Shown here piece by piece: positions 8,635 through 16,195 of a stretch of DNA of 64,000 nucleotides (the first letter of the stretch is position 1; every line of letters begins with the position of its first letter). Position numbers and translations under genes: made by a program. The notes below the pieces were generated by a model. That model ran no database searches. It saw only the letters and a list, made by a program, of their open reading frames with translations, and was not told the origin of the DNA. Source of the stretch: DASVHS01 sp035468985. Its GTDB lineage: Bacteria; Acidobacteriota; Thermoanaerobaculia; Gp7-AA8. The stretch covers positions 39,604 through 103,603 of the forward strand of contig DATISF010000040.1 in NCBI GenBank assembly GCA_035468985.1, read 5' to 3'.

Positions 8635-9195
8635 TCACCAGCGGAACGAAAATTCGCAGTGATCGGCACCGTCGCAGATGCAGACGTCGTGCGCGAAGCT
8701 GACTTTCTTTCCCCCTGCCAGCTGGAGCGTACGCGCCCAGAAGTTTCCGAGACTCCTGCAGACGGCGCGCGCGGGCCGCACCTTCTCCTCGTAGCGATAC
8801 GTCACACGGCATGATGAATCGCCGGTCATCGCCGATTCGACCTTCTCGAGATCGCGGTAGAAGAAGTCCTTCACCCAGGTGATCTTGGCGACCATCGCCG
8901 GCGCGTCGTTCGCCAGCAGCGGTTTGTATACGCCGGTGAAAACATAGTCGGCGAGGAATGCGCCGAGGTCGTCCGCGGCGGCCGGCTGCCCGGTGGCGAG
9001 CGGGCGCATGAGATGCCGGAGCGCGATCATCGTGTCGTAGGGATAGAACGACGCGTCGAGACATTTTCGCTGGATCAGGGCCTGCTCTTCGGTCGGCAGA
9101 GTCGCGGTCGCTCGCTCCACGGCATCCGGGCCATAGGTCTTGCTGAGATAGGCCTTCATCGCGCTGACGAGAACTCCGCGCACCTCGGCGGCCAT
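8635..9195 (-). CDS. V4R/TIGR02265-like sensor-fold protein
   Basis: ATG 9195 gives 186 residues starting MAAEVRGVLVSAM. The frame extends further upstream into the AAA gene, but this start leaves a 19-nt gap after that gene's stop. The C-terminus VCICDGADHCEFSFRW, with spaced cysteines, resembles the end of V4R/haem-NO-binding-like domains, and the overall length and N-terminal VRG motif recall the myxobacterial TIGR02265 (DUF2378) paralogues of unknown function. Both are ligand-sensing folds. It is downstream of and probably co-transcribed with the AAA ATPase. The C-terminus abuts the convergent phosphatase gene (6 nt apart). Family assignment is tentative. Confidence 0.6.
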   Translation of the reverse strand: MAAEVRGVLVSAMKAYLSKTYGPDAVERATATLPTEEQALIQRKCLDASFYPYDTMIALRHLMRPLATGQPAAADDLGAFLADYVFTGVYKPLLANDAPAMVAKITWVKDFFYRDLEKVESAMTGDSSCRVTYRYEEKVRPARAVCRSLGNFWARTLQLAGGKKVSFAHDVCICDGADHCEFSFRW

Positions 9196-9214
9196 GGATC
9201 GAGGATACGCCGTT

Positions 9215-10705
9215 TCAGGCCACGGGCGTGAAGCGCCCCGACGCAGAGTGGCGCAACTCTTCGATGTCCTCACGTCGCGTGACGGAGAGCGGGACGGTCG
9301 CCTTCACCGCGGAGAGCAGCGCCGGCGTCGTGAGCGATTCCTTCGATCGCAGGCAGCGGTAAAGCGCGGCAATGATGGACTGCTCGATCTCCGCGCCGCT
9401 GTAGCCTTCGCTCGCCGCGCTCAGAGCATCGAGGTCGAAACGTCTCGGATCCTGTTTGCGAATCACCAGATGGATCTGAAAGATCGTCTTTCGTTCGCCG
9501 GGATTCGGAAGGTCGACGAAAAAGATCTCGTCGAAGCGTCCCTTGCGCAGCAGTTCCGGCGGCAGTCGCGTGAGATCGTTGGCGGCGCCGACGACGAACA
9601 CTTCCTTCCGTTTCTCCTGCAGCCATGTCAGGACCGAGGCGAACAGGCGCTGGGAGAGGCCGCCGTCGGCATCGTTGGTCCCGCCCTGCGCGAAAGCCTT
9701 CTCGATCTCGTCGATCCACAGGACGACGGGAGCCATGGCCTCAGCGAGCGATGTTGCTTTTCGAAAATTCTTCTCCGACTCGCCGACGTACTTGTCGTAG
9801 AGCCGGCCGGCATCGAGCTTCAGCAGCGGCATGCTCCACGAGCGGGCGATGAACTTCGCGGCGAGCGATTTGCCGCATCCCTGCACGCCGACGAACATCA
9901 CCCCCTTCGGCGGACTGAGATTCAGCGCCCGGGCCTCGGCCGTGAAGCCGACGCTGGCGTTCTCCAGCCACGCCTTGAGCCGGGCAAAGCCGCCGAGCTC
10001 GAACTGGTTTCCCTCGAGCGGGTAGAACTCGAGCAGGCCGCCCCGCTCGATGATCTCGCCTTTCCAGCGGATCACTCTGTCGATGTCCTTCGCGGTGAGC
10101 GTGTTGTTGTCGACGATCACCTTCGCGATCGCCTGCCGGACCTGGCTGAGCGTGAGTCCCGACAGCGCACGAACGAGTCTCTGCGCGTCGTCTTTCGAGA
10201 GATCCATACGAATCCGCTTTCGCGCGCTCATCGACTCGACCACATTCCGAACCATCTCCCGCACCTCGGTTGGATCGGGGAGCTGCAGGTCGAAGCGGAC
10301 GGCGAGCGCATCGAGGTCGCGCGGCAGCTCGATCGGATCGCCGGTGATCACGATCGCCGTCGGCGTGGACATGAAACGCATCGTCAGCTCGCGCAGCGCG
10401 CGGCAGACGTTCGGGTTGTTCAGGTGCGGGGTGAAGTCCTTCAGCAGATAAATGGCGTCGTTGTCGTGAATGTCCTCGATCTTCCGGAGGAGGATGCCCG
10501 GGTCGGTGGTTCCCTCGATGGCCACACCGAGCGACCGGGTCAGACCGCTGGTGATCGACCAGTCGTACATCGGAAGACTCAGATTCCGCCCCACCTCGCC
10601 AACGATCGAGCGGACGCGCTCCTCCTCGACGGTCTCGATGGCGATGAGGGAATGGAACGAGAGAACCAGGGTTTGCAGCTCGTGGACGGCGCTCTGGTTC
10701 GCCAT
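9215..10705 (-). CDS. AAA+ ATPase, Ycf46/FtsH-like
   Basis: This 496-residue soluble AAA+ protein has an N-terminal degenerate ATPase-like half (residues ~1-230, with YDWSITSGLTR and DAIYLLKDFTPHL). The active C-terminal module carries GVQGCGKSLAAKFIA (Walker A, ~275), VVLWIDEIEKAF (Walker B), a sensor-1 Asn in VVGAANDLTRLPPELLRKG and the arginine-finger region RKGRFDEIFF. This two-part layout is that of Ycf46-like ATPases, chaperone-like proteins of poorly defined function found in cyanobacteria and soil bacteria. No transmembrane or protease domain is present, so it is not FtsH itself. It is probably in an operon with the V4R-like gene downstream. Confidence 0.88.
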   Translation of the reverse strand: MANQSAVHELQTLVLSFHSLIAIETVEEERVRSIVGEVGRNLSLPMYDWSITSGLTRSLGVAIEGTTDPGILLRKIEDIHDNDAIYLLKDFTPHLNNPNVCRALRELTMRFMSTPTAIVITGDPIELPRDLDALAVRFDLQLPDPTEVREMVRNVVESMSARKRIRMDLSKDDAQRLVRALSGLTLSQVRQAIAKVIVDNNTLTAKDIDRVIRWKGEIIERGGLLEFYPLEGNQFELGGFARLKAWLENASVGFTAEARALNLSPPKGVMFVGVQGCGKSLAAKFIARSWSMPLLKLDAGRLYDKYVGESEKNFRKATSLAEAMAPVVLWIDEIEKAFAQGGTNDADGGLSQRLFASVLTWLQEKRKEVFVVGAANDLTRLPPELLRKGRFDEIFFVDLPNPGERKTIFQIHLVIRKQDPRRFDLDALSAASEGYSGAEIEQSIIAALYRCLRSKESLTTPALLSAVKATVPLSVTRREDIEELRHSASGRFTPVA

Positions 10706-10715
10706 GAATGTGAAG

Positions 10716-10721
10716 AGTGTA
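10716..10721 (-). promoter_or_regulatory. Candidate -10 box (TACACT) for the AAA ATPase operon
   Basis: TACACT on the minus strand ends 10 nt before the ATG at 10705. No Shine-Dalgarno is present. Confidence 0.45.
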
Positions 10722-10793
10722 TGAATTTTTTCGCCGGTTTGACGCTTTCAGGAACCGTCGACGGCAGTTATTCGTAAACTTGACGTTGCAGAG

Positions 10794-11456
10794 ATGACCA
10801 AAAAGAAGATTTTCGAGGAGATCCGCATCTTCATGGTGATGCTCCTCGTCGTCAGCTCGCTCCGTTCCGCACTCGCGGACTGGAACGATGTCCCCACCGG
10901 GTCGATGAAGCCGACCATCGAGATCGGCGACCGCGTCGTGGTGAACAAGCTGGCCTACGACCTCAAGGTCCCGTTTACGACGATCGAGCTCCTGAAGTGG
11001 GCTGACCCGCAGCGCGGCGACATCGTCGTCCTGTTCTCGCCGCAGGACGGAGTGCGTCTCGTCAAGCGCGTCGTGGCCATCCCGGGCGACACCGTGCAGC
11101 TGGTCGACAATCAGCTTCTGGTGAACGGTAGAGCCGCCAAATGGTCGCCCATCATTCCGACAGAAGATTCCGAGCAGGGGCTCACGCTGGTCACGCGCGA
11201 GGATCTGTTCGGCCACAAGCATCCGATGATGCTCACCCCGCACGTTGCGGCGGTGCGGTCATTCGGACCCGTTCGCGTTCCCGCCGGCCGTTACTTCGTC
11301 CTCGGAGATAATCGCGACAACAGCAACGACAGCCGGTTCATCGGCTTCATCTCGAGAAAGAGCATTGTCGGAAAGGCGACGGCCGTGGCGTTCTCGCTCG
11401 ACCGCGAGCACTACTTCGCGCCGCGTTTCGACAGATTTTTCAAGAAACTGGAGTGA
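10794..11456 (+). CDS. lepB: Signal peptidase I
   Basis: The protein has 220 residues. After one N-terminal membrane helix (EIRIFMVMLLVVSSLRSAL) come the catalytic motifs: Ser37 in VPTGSMKPT (box B), Lys91 in VRLVKRVVAIPGD (box D) and GDNRDNSNDSR (box E). It cleaves signal peptides on the periplasmic face of the inner membrane. Its single anchor is shorter than the two-helix enterobacterial enzyme, as in many other phyla. The UGA-containing rhodanese follows 9 nt after its stop, so the two are likely co-transcribed. A TAAACT at 10775-10780 could be the -10. Confidence 0.95.
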   Translation: MTKKKIFEEIRIFMVMLLVVSSLRSALADWNDVPTGSMKPTIEIGDRVVVNKLAYDLKVPFTTIELLKWADPQRGDIVVLFSPQDGVRLVKRVVAIPGDTVQLVDNQLLVNGRAAKWSPIIPTEDSEQGLTLVTREDLFGHKHPMMLTPHVAAVRSFGPVRVPAGRYFVLGDNRDNSNDSRFIGFISRKSIVGKATAVAFSLDREHYFAPRFDRFFKKLE

Positions 11457-11465
11457 GGAGGCCCA

Positions 11466-11939
11466 ATGCGTAGAGTCGCAGTAGCAGCGATCTTCGCCGC
11501 GCTTTTCGCCACCGTGGCAAGCGCGCAGAAGGTCATGGTGCCGGCGCAGTCATCGAACCCGAACGTTGTGATCACCCCGCCGAACGCCGCAGAACAGAAC
11601 CTCGAGAAGGCCCGCCGCATCGAGCGCGACGAAGCGATCAAGCTCGTCAAGGAGAACAAGGCGGTCTTCGTCGACGTACGGTCGAAGGATTCGTACGACG
11701 CCGGTCACATCAAAGGTGCGGTCAGCATTCCGGAGAGCCAGCTCATCACGCGCGTGCGCGAGCTGCCTCCGAAGAAGCTGATCATCACCTACTGTGCCTG
11801 ACTGAACGAGCATACGAGCGCCCGTGCGGTGCTCGACCTCAATACTCACGGCATCAAGAACACCGCCGCCCTCCTCGGCGGCTGGAACCAGTGGACGGCG
11901 TTGGGACTGCCGACGGAGTCCACGTTCAGCAAGAAATAG
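11466..11939 (+). CDS. Exported rhodanese-like protein with in-frame UGA (putative selenocysteine)
   Basis: The frame has 157 codons if UGA at 11799-11801 (codon 112) is read through; conventional reading stops after 111 residues. A signal peptide (MRRVAVAAIFAALFATVASA) precedes a rhodanese domain: VFVDVRSKDSYDAGHIKGAVSIP, then ITYC(110)-A-UGA(112), then LNEHTSARAVLDLNTHGIKN and ALLGGWNQW before a proper TAG at 11937. The part after the UGA is the conserved second half of the domain, in the same frame, with undisturbed coding character. Homologues typically read YCxCPxE here, so the UGA falls where the second Cys is expected. A hairpin fitting bacterial SECIS rules lies at 11816-11834. Readthrough as Sec is favoured; a recent nonsense mutation is the alternative. 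The gene is 9 nt behind lepB. Confidence 0.78.
11816..11834 (+). promoter_or_regulatory. Candidate bacterial SECIS hairpin
   Basis: The stem GAGCGCC (11816-11822) pairs with GGTGCTC (11828-11834): seven pairs including one G-U, with a five-base loop CGUGC. It starts 14 nt after the UGA, and the apical loop begins 22 nt after it. The second loop base is G. These values fall in the accepted bacterial SECIS range (loop roughly 16-37 nt from UGA, G in the first two loop positions). The structure was drawn by eye. Confidence 0.55.
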
Positions 11940-11945
11940 TTTCCC

Positions 11946-12009
11946 GGTCGTGGGTCGTCGGTCGTGGGGCCTTAGCCCCAGAGGCCCAGGCGACCCACGA
12001 CCCACGACC
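11946..12009. repeat. Heptanucleotide-repeat inverted pair before eno
   Basis: The left arm (11946-11964) is built of 7-nt units (GTCGTGG, GTCGTCG, GTCG...), and the right arm (11991-12009) of CGACCCA units. The arms pair 18 of 19 bases around a loop that itself contains GGGGC-CTTA-GCCCC. It may terminate the lepB-rhodanese transcript, but its repeat structure marks it as a mobile-type short repeat. Confidence 0.65.
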
Positions 12010-12046
12010 TGTCTTCACGATCACGGCGGCGAGCGTTTACCTGTTC

Positions 12047-12052
12047 TATCAT
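12047..12052 (+). promoter_or_regulatory. Candidate -10 box (TATCAT) for eno
   Basis: TATCAT ends 7 nt before the ATG at 12060. There is no Shine-Dalgarno between them, suggesting a leaderless or near-leaderless mRNA. Confidence 0.5.
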
Positions 12053-12059
12053 CCGCGCC

Positions 12060-13334
12060 ATGTTCAAAATCGTCGAAGTCTTCGGTCGGGAGATTCTCGA
12101 CTCGCGCGGCAATCCGACAGTCGAAGTTGACTGTCTTCTCGACTCCGGCGCGCTCGGTCGCGCCGCGGTTCCGTCCGGTGCGTCGACCGGTTCGCGTGAA
12201 GCACTCGAGCTTCGCGACGGCGACAAGAAGCGCTTCCTCGGAAAAGGCGTCCTTCAGGCCGTCGACAACGTGAACTCCAAGATCGCCGAGGCGGTCGAAG
12301 GGATGGATGCGCGCGAGCAGGTCATGGTCGATCTGGTCATGAAGCAGCTCGACGCCACCGACAACAAGTCGAAGCTCGGTGCGAACGCGATCCTCGGCGT
12401 GTCGATGGCGGTCGCGCGCGCCGCGGCCGATGCGGCGAACCTTCCGCTGTTCCTTTATCTCGGCGGAACGGGCGCGCGCACGCTCCCTGTTCCGATGATG
12501 AACGTGATCAACGGAGGCGCGCACGCCGACAACAACCTCGACGTGCAGGAGTGCATGATCGTCCCCGCCGGGTTCGACACCTTCTCCGATGCGCTGCGCG
12601 CGGGCGTGGAAACGTTCCATGCGCTGAAGAAGACGCTTCACGACAAGAATCTCACCACCGCGGTCGGCGACGAAGGCGGGTTCGCGCCCAACCTGAAATC
12701 GAACCGCGAGGCGCTCGACCTGATCGTCACCGCAATCGAGAAGGCGGGCTACAAGCCGGGCCAGCAGATCTTCATCGGCCTCGACGTCGCGGCTTCGGAG
12801 CTCTTCGAGAACGGGACATACACGTTCGAAGGACAGAAGCGCTCCAGCGCGGACTTGACCCGCTACTACCAGGAGCTGAAACGGAGCTACCCGGTCATCT
12901 CGATCGAAGACGGTCTCGCGGAAGGAGATTGGGAGGGGTGGGAAGCGCAGTCGAAGGAGCTGGGGGCGACGACACAGCTCGTCGGGGACGATATCTTCGT
13001 CACGAACACGACAATCTTCGCGAAAGGAATCGCGCGCGGCATCGCCAACGCCATTCTCATCAAGGTGAACCAGATCGGCACGATCACCGAGACGCTCGAA
13101 GCGATCGAGATGGCCAAGCGCGCCGGATATCGGGCGGTGATCTCCCATCGCTCCGGCGAGACGGAGGATTCGACGATCGCGGACCTGGCCGTGGCCACGA
13201 ACGCGGGCCAGATCAAGACCGGCTCGGCCTCTCGCAGCGACCGCATGGCCAAGTACAACCAGCTCCTGAGGATCGAAGAGGAGCTGGGCGACGCCGCGGT
13301 CTTTGCCGGCAAGGCCATCTACCGGAACGTTTGA
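12060..13334 (+). CDS. eno: Enolase
   Basis: The 424-residue cytoplasmic glycolytic enzyme interconverts 2-phosphoglycerate and phosphoenolpyruvate. Hallmarks are GREILDSRGNPTVEVD at the N-terminus, SGASTGSREALELRD, VGDEGGFAPN, the metal ligands in SIEDGLAEGDWEGW and VGDDIFVTN, the catalytic Lys in ILIKVNQIGTITE and the signature SHRSGETEDSTIADLAV. Length and motif order are normal. The glycerate kinase gene at 14961, whose product makes 2-phosphoglycerate, is metabolically adjacent but not in the same operon. Confidence 0.98.
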   Translation: MFKIVEVFGREILDSRGNPTVEVDCLLDSGALGRAAVPSGASTGSREALELRDGDKKRFLGKGVLQAVDNVNSKIAEAVEGMDAREQVMVDLVMKQLDATDNKSKLGANAILGVSMAVARAAADAANLPLFLYLGGTGARTLPVPMMNVINGGAHADNNLDVQECMIVPAGFDTFSDALRAGVETFHALKKTLHDKNLTTAVGDEGGFAPNLKSNREALDLIVTAIEKAGYKPGQQIFIGLDVAASELFENGTYTFEGQKRSSADLTRYYQELKRSYPVISIEDGLAEGDWEGWEAQSKELGATTQLVGDDIFVTNTTIFAKGIARGIANAILIKVNQIGTITETLEAIEMAKRAGYRAVISHRSGETEDSTIADLAVATNAGQIKTGSASRSDRMAKYNQLLRIEEELGDAAVFAGKAIYRNV

Positions 13335-13367
13335 CAGCGCCCCCCGGCACTGGTCAAGATATTGACG

Positions 13368-13790
13368 ATGGCCGGGGAGCGCGATCTCGTCGCCGGAATC
13401 ATCCAGCTCGGCAATCTGCTCAACCGCAGGCTCGCTCCCGTTTTCGAGAAGTCGAACATCACGCCGCAGCAGTGGGCAGTGCTGGTCACGATTGCCGAAG
13501 AGCCGGTCAGCCTCGCCGGCGTGGCGCGCAAGCTGGCCGTGTCAAAGCAGAACATGACCGGCATGATCGCCAGGCTCGAGCAGCTGGGGCTCGTGGAGCG
13601 AAGCGAGAATCCCGCGGACTTGCGCTCAGCTCGCCTGCAGCTGACGCGCCGCGGGCGCGCGCTCGTCGACAAGCTCACACCCGTTTACGAGGAGTGGCAG
13701 AAATCGCTCGGCCGCGATCTGCCCGACCGCGATCTGCAGACGCTGACGCGCGCCATCAACCGGCTGATTGCGCAGCTCGAGCAGCCGTAG
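13368..13790 (+). CDS. MarR-family transcriptional regulator
   Basis: ATG 13368 gives 140 residues; a TTG two codons earlier is possible. The winged helix-turn-helix is clear: ITPQQWAVLVTIAEEPVSLA, then the recognition helix VSKQNMTGMIARLEQLGLV, then wing residues NPADLRSARLQLTRRG. MarR proteins are homodimeric repressors relieved by phenolics, oxidants or metabolites. The ligand and target here are unknown. TTGACA at 13331 overlaps the eno stop and might be a -35 element. The last 35 nt overlap the convergent GGDEF gene. Confidence 0.9.
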   Translation: MAGERDLVAGIIQLGNLLNRRLAPVFEKSNITPQQWAVLVTIAEEPVSLAGVARKLAVSKQNMTGMIARLEQLGLVERSENPADLRSARLQLTRRGRALVDKLTPVYEEWQKSLGRDLPDRDLQTLTRAINRLIAQLEQP

Positions 13791-14928
13791 ACACGACCAC
13801 GCGATTGCGGCCGGAGCGCTTCGCTTCATAAAGCCGCTCGTCGGCGGTGTGGAAAAGCGCTTCGGCCGTTCCGCCGTCGTCCGGGAAGATCGCCGCGCCG
13901 ATGCTGATCGTCAGAGGGCCTCCGTTGGCCGGTGCGCGAAGTCCTTCGATGCTGGAACGGATGCGTTCTGCGATCCGGAGCAGCGCTCCGGCATCGGAGA
14001 CCAGCGGCACGATCACCGCGAATTCCTCGCCGCCGTAGCGTGCGGGGAAATCGACGGCGCGCACCGACACGCGGATCATGTCCGCCGCCCGCTGCAGCGC
14101 GTCGTTTCCGGCGAGGTGGCCGAACTGATCGTTGTATTTCTTGAAGTGATCGAGATCGAGAACGAGCACGCCGAACCGTTCGCCGTACCGCTGCGCGCGG
14201 GCGATGTCGGCATCGATGTGCTCGCGGAACGCGCGGAAGTTCGGAAGCCCGGTGAGATCGTCCGTTCTGGCGCGCGCCTTCAGCTCGTCGGCCATGTGAT
14301 TGAACGCGCGGCCGAGCTCCACGACCTCGCGGTCTCCACCGACCGGCGCGCGCACGGCGACGTCGCCTTGCGCGATCTTCCCGGCGGCATAGGAAAGATT
14401 CTCGATCGGAATCACGACTCTTCGATACGTCGTGATGGCCACCGCGAAGCTGAGGATGACGATGATCCAGGCGATGGCCAGGCCGCTCGTCATGGTGACG
14501 CGGGCTTCGCGTTCCAATCCGGCGAGTTGCAGAGCGATCTCGAGCCTGTGCACGCCGACGAGCCGCTGCGCCTCGCCGACGATCCGCGTCGATTCGGCAT
14601 CGAGCTCCGGCCGCGGCGCGCCATTCGTCAGGAGCGCGCGGAACGAACGCACGCGCACGCGGAGCGGCTCGATGTCGATCGCCTTCAGCGCGCTGTGATC
14701 GAGGAGCTGCTCGACCGCCGCATAGCGATCGCGCTCCGGATGGGCCTTGAACGCATTTTGCGCCCGGATCACCTCTTCGAGGCGGGAGATGGCCTCGGTC
14801 TCGACCGAAATCAGACGCGACCACCGTTGCTGCGACCGCTTCGCCTGCCAGGTCAACCCGAACGTGATCGCGAACAGAACCGCGGCGAACGCTCCGGTGA
14901 GCCACAGCACCCGCGTTCGGAGCCGCAT
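13756..14928 (-). CDS. Membrane diguanylate cyclase (HAMP-GGDEF)
   Basis: ATG 14928 (MRLRTRVLWLTGAFAAVLFA) gives 390 residues; the upstream open frame is low-complexity and not believed. Two membrane helices (~7-28 and ~150-172) flank a periplasmic helical sensor. A HAMP-like stretch follows (RRVVIPIENLSYAAGKIAQGD), then a GGDEF domain with DDLTGLPNFRAF, LDLDHFKKYND and the active site GGEEF near residue 297. RAVD five residues before GGEEF is an intact allosteric I-site, so product inhibition by c-di-GMP is expected. It makes c-di-GMP at the inner membrane. The start is 32 nt from the divergent glycerate kinase, and the 3' end overlaps the MarR gene by 35 nt. Confidence 0.93.
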   Translation of the reverse strand: MRLRTRVLWLTGAFAAVLFAITFGLTWQAKRSQQRWSRLISVETEAISRLEEVIRAQNAFKAHPERDRYAAVEQLLDHSALKAIDIEPLRVRVRSFRALLTNGAPRPELDAESTRIVGEAQRLVGVHRLEIALQLAGLEREARVTMTSGLAIAWIIVILSFAVAITTYRRVVIPIENLSYAAGKIAQGDVAVRAPVGGDREVVELGRAFNHMADELKARARTDDLTGLPNFRAFREHIDADIARAQRYGERFGVLVLDLDHFKKYNDQFGHLAGNDALQRAADMIRVSVRAVDFPARYGGEEFAVIVPLVSDAGALLRIAERIRSSIEGLRAPANGGPLTISIGAAIFPDDGGTAEALFHTADERLYEAKRSGRNRVVVSTAARAAQSAG

Positions 14929-14947
14929 TCTGGACACTTGAATTAAG

Positions 14948-14953
14948 GATAAT
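14948..14953 (+). promoter_or_regulatory. Candidate -10 box (GATAAT) for glycerate kinase
   Basis: GATAAT ends 7 nt before the GTG start at 14961, with no Shine-Dalgarno. It lies in the 32-nt divergent gap shared with the GGDEF gene. Confidence 0.45.
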
Positions 14954-14960
14954 CGCTTGC

Positions 14961-16169
14961 GTGATCGATTTGGAATCGATCTATCGCCGGGCCCTGCGGG
15001 AGTGCGCGCCGGACGTGCTGGTCCGGCGGTCGCTCCATCCTTCGATGCCGCGGACAATCGCGGCCATGGGCAAGTGTGCAGGACCGCTGATCGACGGCGT
15101 CGCCGCCGAGCTCGAAATCGATCGAGCATTTGCCGTGATCCCTCACGGTTATCCGGAGCCGGGCTGGCGCGGCAACATCGTCATCGCCCATGGCGGACAT
15201 CCGCAGATGGACCGCACCAGTTTTCACGCCGGCGATGCGCTGCTGCGTTTCGTTGATGAAAGCGACGACATTCTCTTTCTGATCTCCGGCGGCGGATCGG
15301 CGTGCGTCGAGGCGCCGCTTCCGCCGTTCACGCGCGATGAGCTGATCGAGGTCAACCGGCGGCTCGTCGCTTCGTCGTTGCCGATCGGCGACATCAACAC
15401 GGTTCGGAAACATCTCTCCGCGATCAAAGGCGGACGCCTTGCCGCGCGCGTACACGGGCGCTCGATGTCGCTCGTCTACTCCGACGTGTCGGCCGGCGCG
15501 ATCGCCGATGTGGCGTCGGGGCCGACGCTCGCGGATCCGACGACTGTCGACGAGGCGGCCAACATTCTCCGCGGGCTCGGACTCGATGCCATGGCCGCGA
15601 AGCTGCGCGATGAAACCGTGAAGCAACTCGCGAACACGAGCGCAAAGGTGATCGCCGACAACTCGACGCTCACATCGACCGCCGCCCGCATCGTGAGCGA
15701 GATGGATCACGAGCCGATCCTCCTGCCCGAACAGGTCGAGAGGAGCGTCGAGGACGCGGCGGCGATGCTCGCCGATCGCGCCCGGTCACTCGCGCCGAGC
15801 CAGGTGCTCGTGGCGGGCGGCGAGACCACCGTCGTCATCCGCGGCAGCGGGAAGGGAGGGCGATGCTGCGAACTGGCCGTGCGCTTCGCGATGCGGAGTC
15901 CGAACGCCGCTCTGTTCGGCAGCTCGGATGGAGTGGACGGTAGCAGCGGGGTGGCCGGGGTGCTCGTGGAGCGGCGGGCGTCCTCGCCGGCCCGACGCCG
16001 CGCCGGGACGCGCGGCGCTCCCCAGGAGATCGAGTCCCTCCTGGCCACCTCCGACTCCCTCGCCGCCGCCGAGATCGTCGGCCGACCGATTATGATTCCC
16101 CCGACGGGGAACAATCTCCGCGATCTCTTTCTCGTAGCGGCGGATAGCGGCGTCATGGCTCACCATTAG
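14961..16169 (+). CDS. Glycerate 2-kinase, MOFRL family
   Basis: The protein has 402 residues from a GTG start. It belongs to the GckA/TtuD-like (DUF4147 plus MOFRL) kinases that phosphorylate D-glycerate to 2-phosphoglycerate. Family motifs are AMGKCAGPL, ISGGGSACVEAPLPP, NTVRKHLSAIKGGRLA, YSDVSAGAIADVASGPT, VAGGETTVVIRGSGKGGR, SSDGVDGS and PTGNNLRDLFLV. Between SSDGVDGSSGVAGVLV and EIESLLATSD lies a strange basic stretch, ERRASSPARRRAGTRGAP, encoded by a 54-nt palindromic insertion (15968-16021). The product would enter glycolysis through enolase, encoded nearby. Function is probably intact because the insert lies in a variable surface region and the MOFRL end is complete. Confidence 0.9.
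   Translation: MIDLESIYRRALRECAPDVLVRRSLHPSMPRTIAAMGKCAGPLIDGVAAELEIDRAFAVIPHGYPEPGWRGNIVIAHGGHPQMDRTSFHAGDALLRFVDESDDILFLISGGGSACVEAPLPPFTRDELIEVNRRLVASSLPIGDINTVRKHLSAIKGGRLAARVHGRSMSLVYSDVSAGAIADVASGPTLADPTTVDEAANILRGLGLDAMAAKLRDETVKQLANTSAKVIADNSTLTSTAARIVSEMDHEPILLPEQVERSVEDAAAMLADRARSLAPSQVLVAGGETTVVIRGSGKGGRCCELAVRFAMRSPNAALFGSSDGVDGSSGVAGVLVERRASSPARRRAGTRGAPQEIESLLATSDSLAAAEIVGRPIMIPPTGNNLRDLFLVAADSGVMAHH
15968..16021. repeat. 54-nt palindromic element inserted in frame in glycerate kinase
   Basis: The arms (15968-15983 and 16006-16021, 16 nt each) pair at 14 of 16 positions, starting GGAGCG and ending CGCTCC. The interior is GC-only rich, with GCCGGC. The length is exactly 18 codons, and the encoded peptide (ASSPARRRAGTRGAP region) is unlike the family consensus. 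Outer GGAG/CTCC and inner CCGG cores are shared with 705-734, 20539-20583 and 58997-59050. Confidence 0.7.
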
Positions 16170-16195
16170 CAAACGCCGCAGTTGCCACCGGATTC

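Noticed and set aside
11799..11801. Reading the rhodanese as a simple 111-residue protein ending at the UGA
   Set aside because: The domain would lack its second half, and the downstream 45 codons are conserved rhodanese sequence in the same frame. A nonsense mutation remains the main alternative to Sec.
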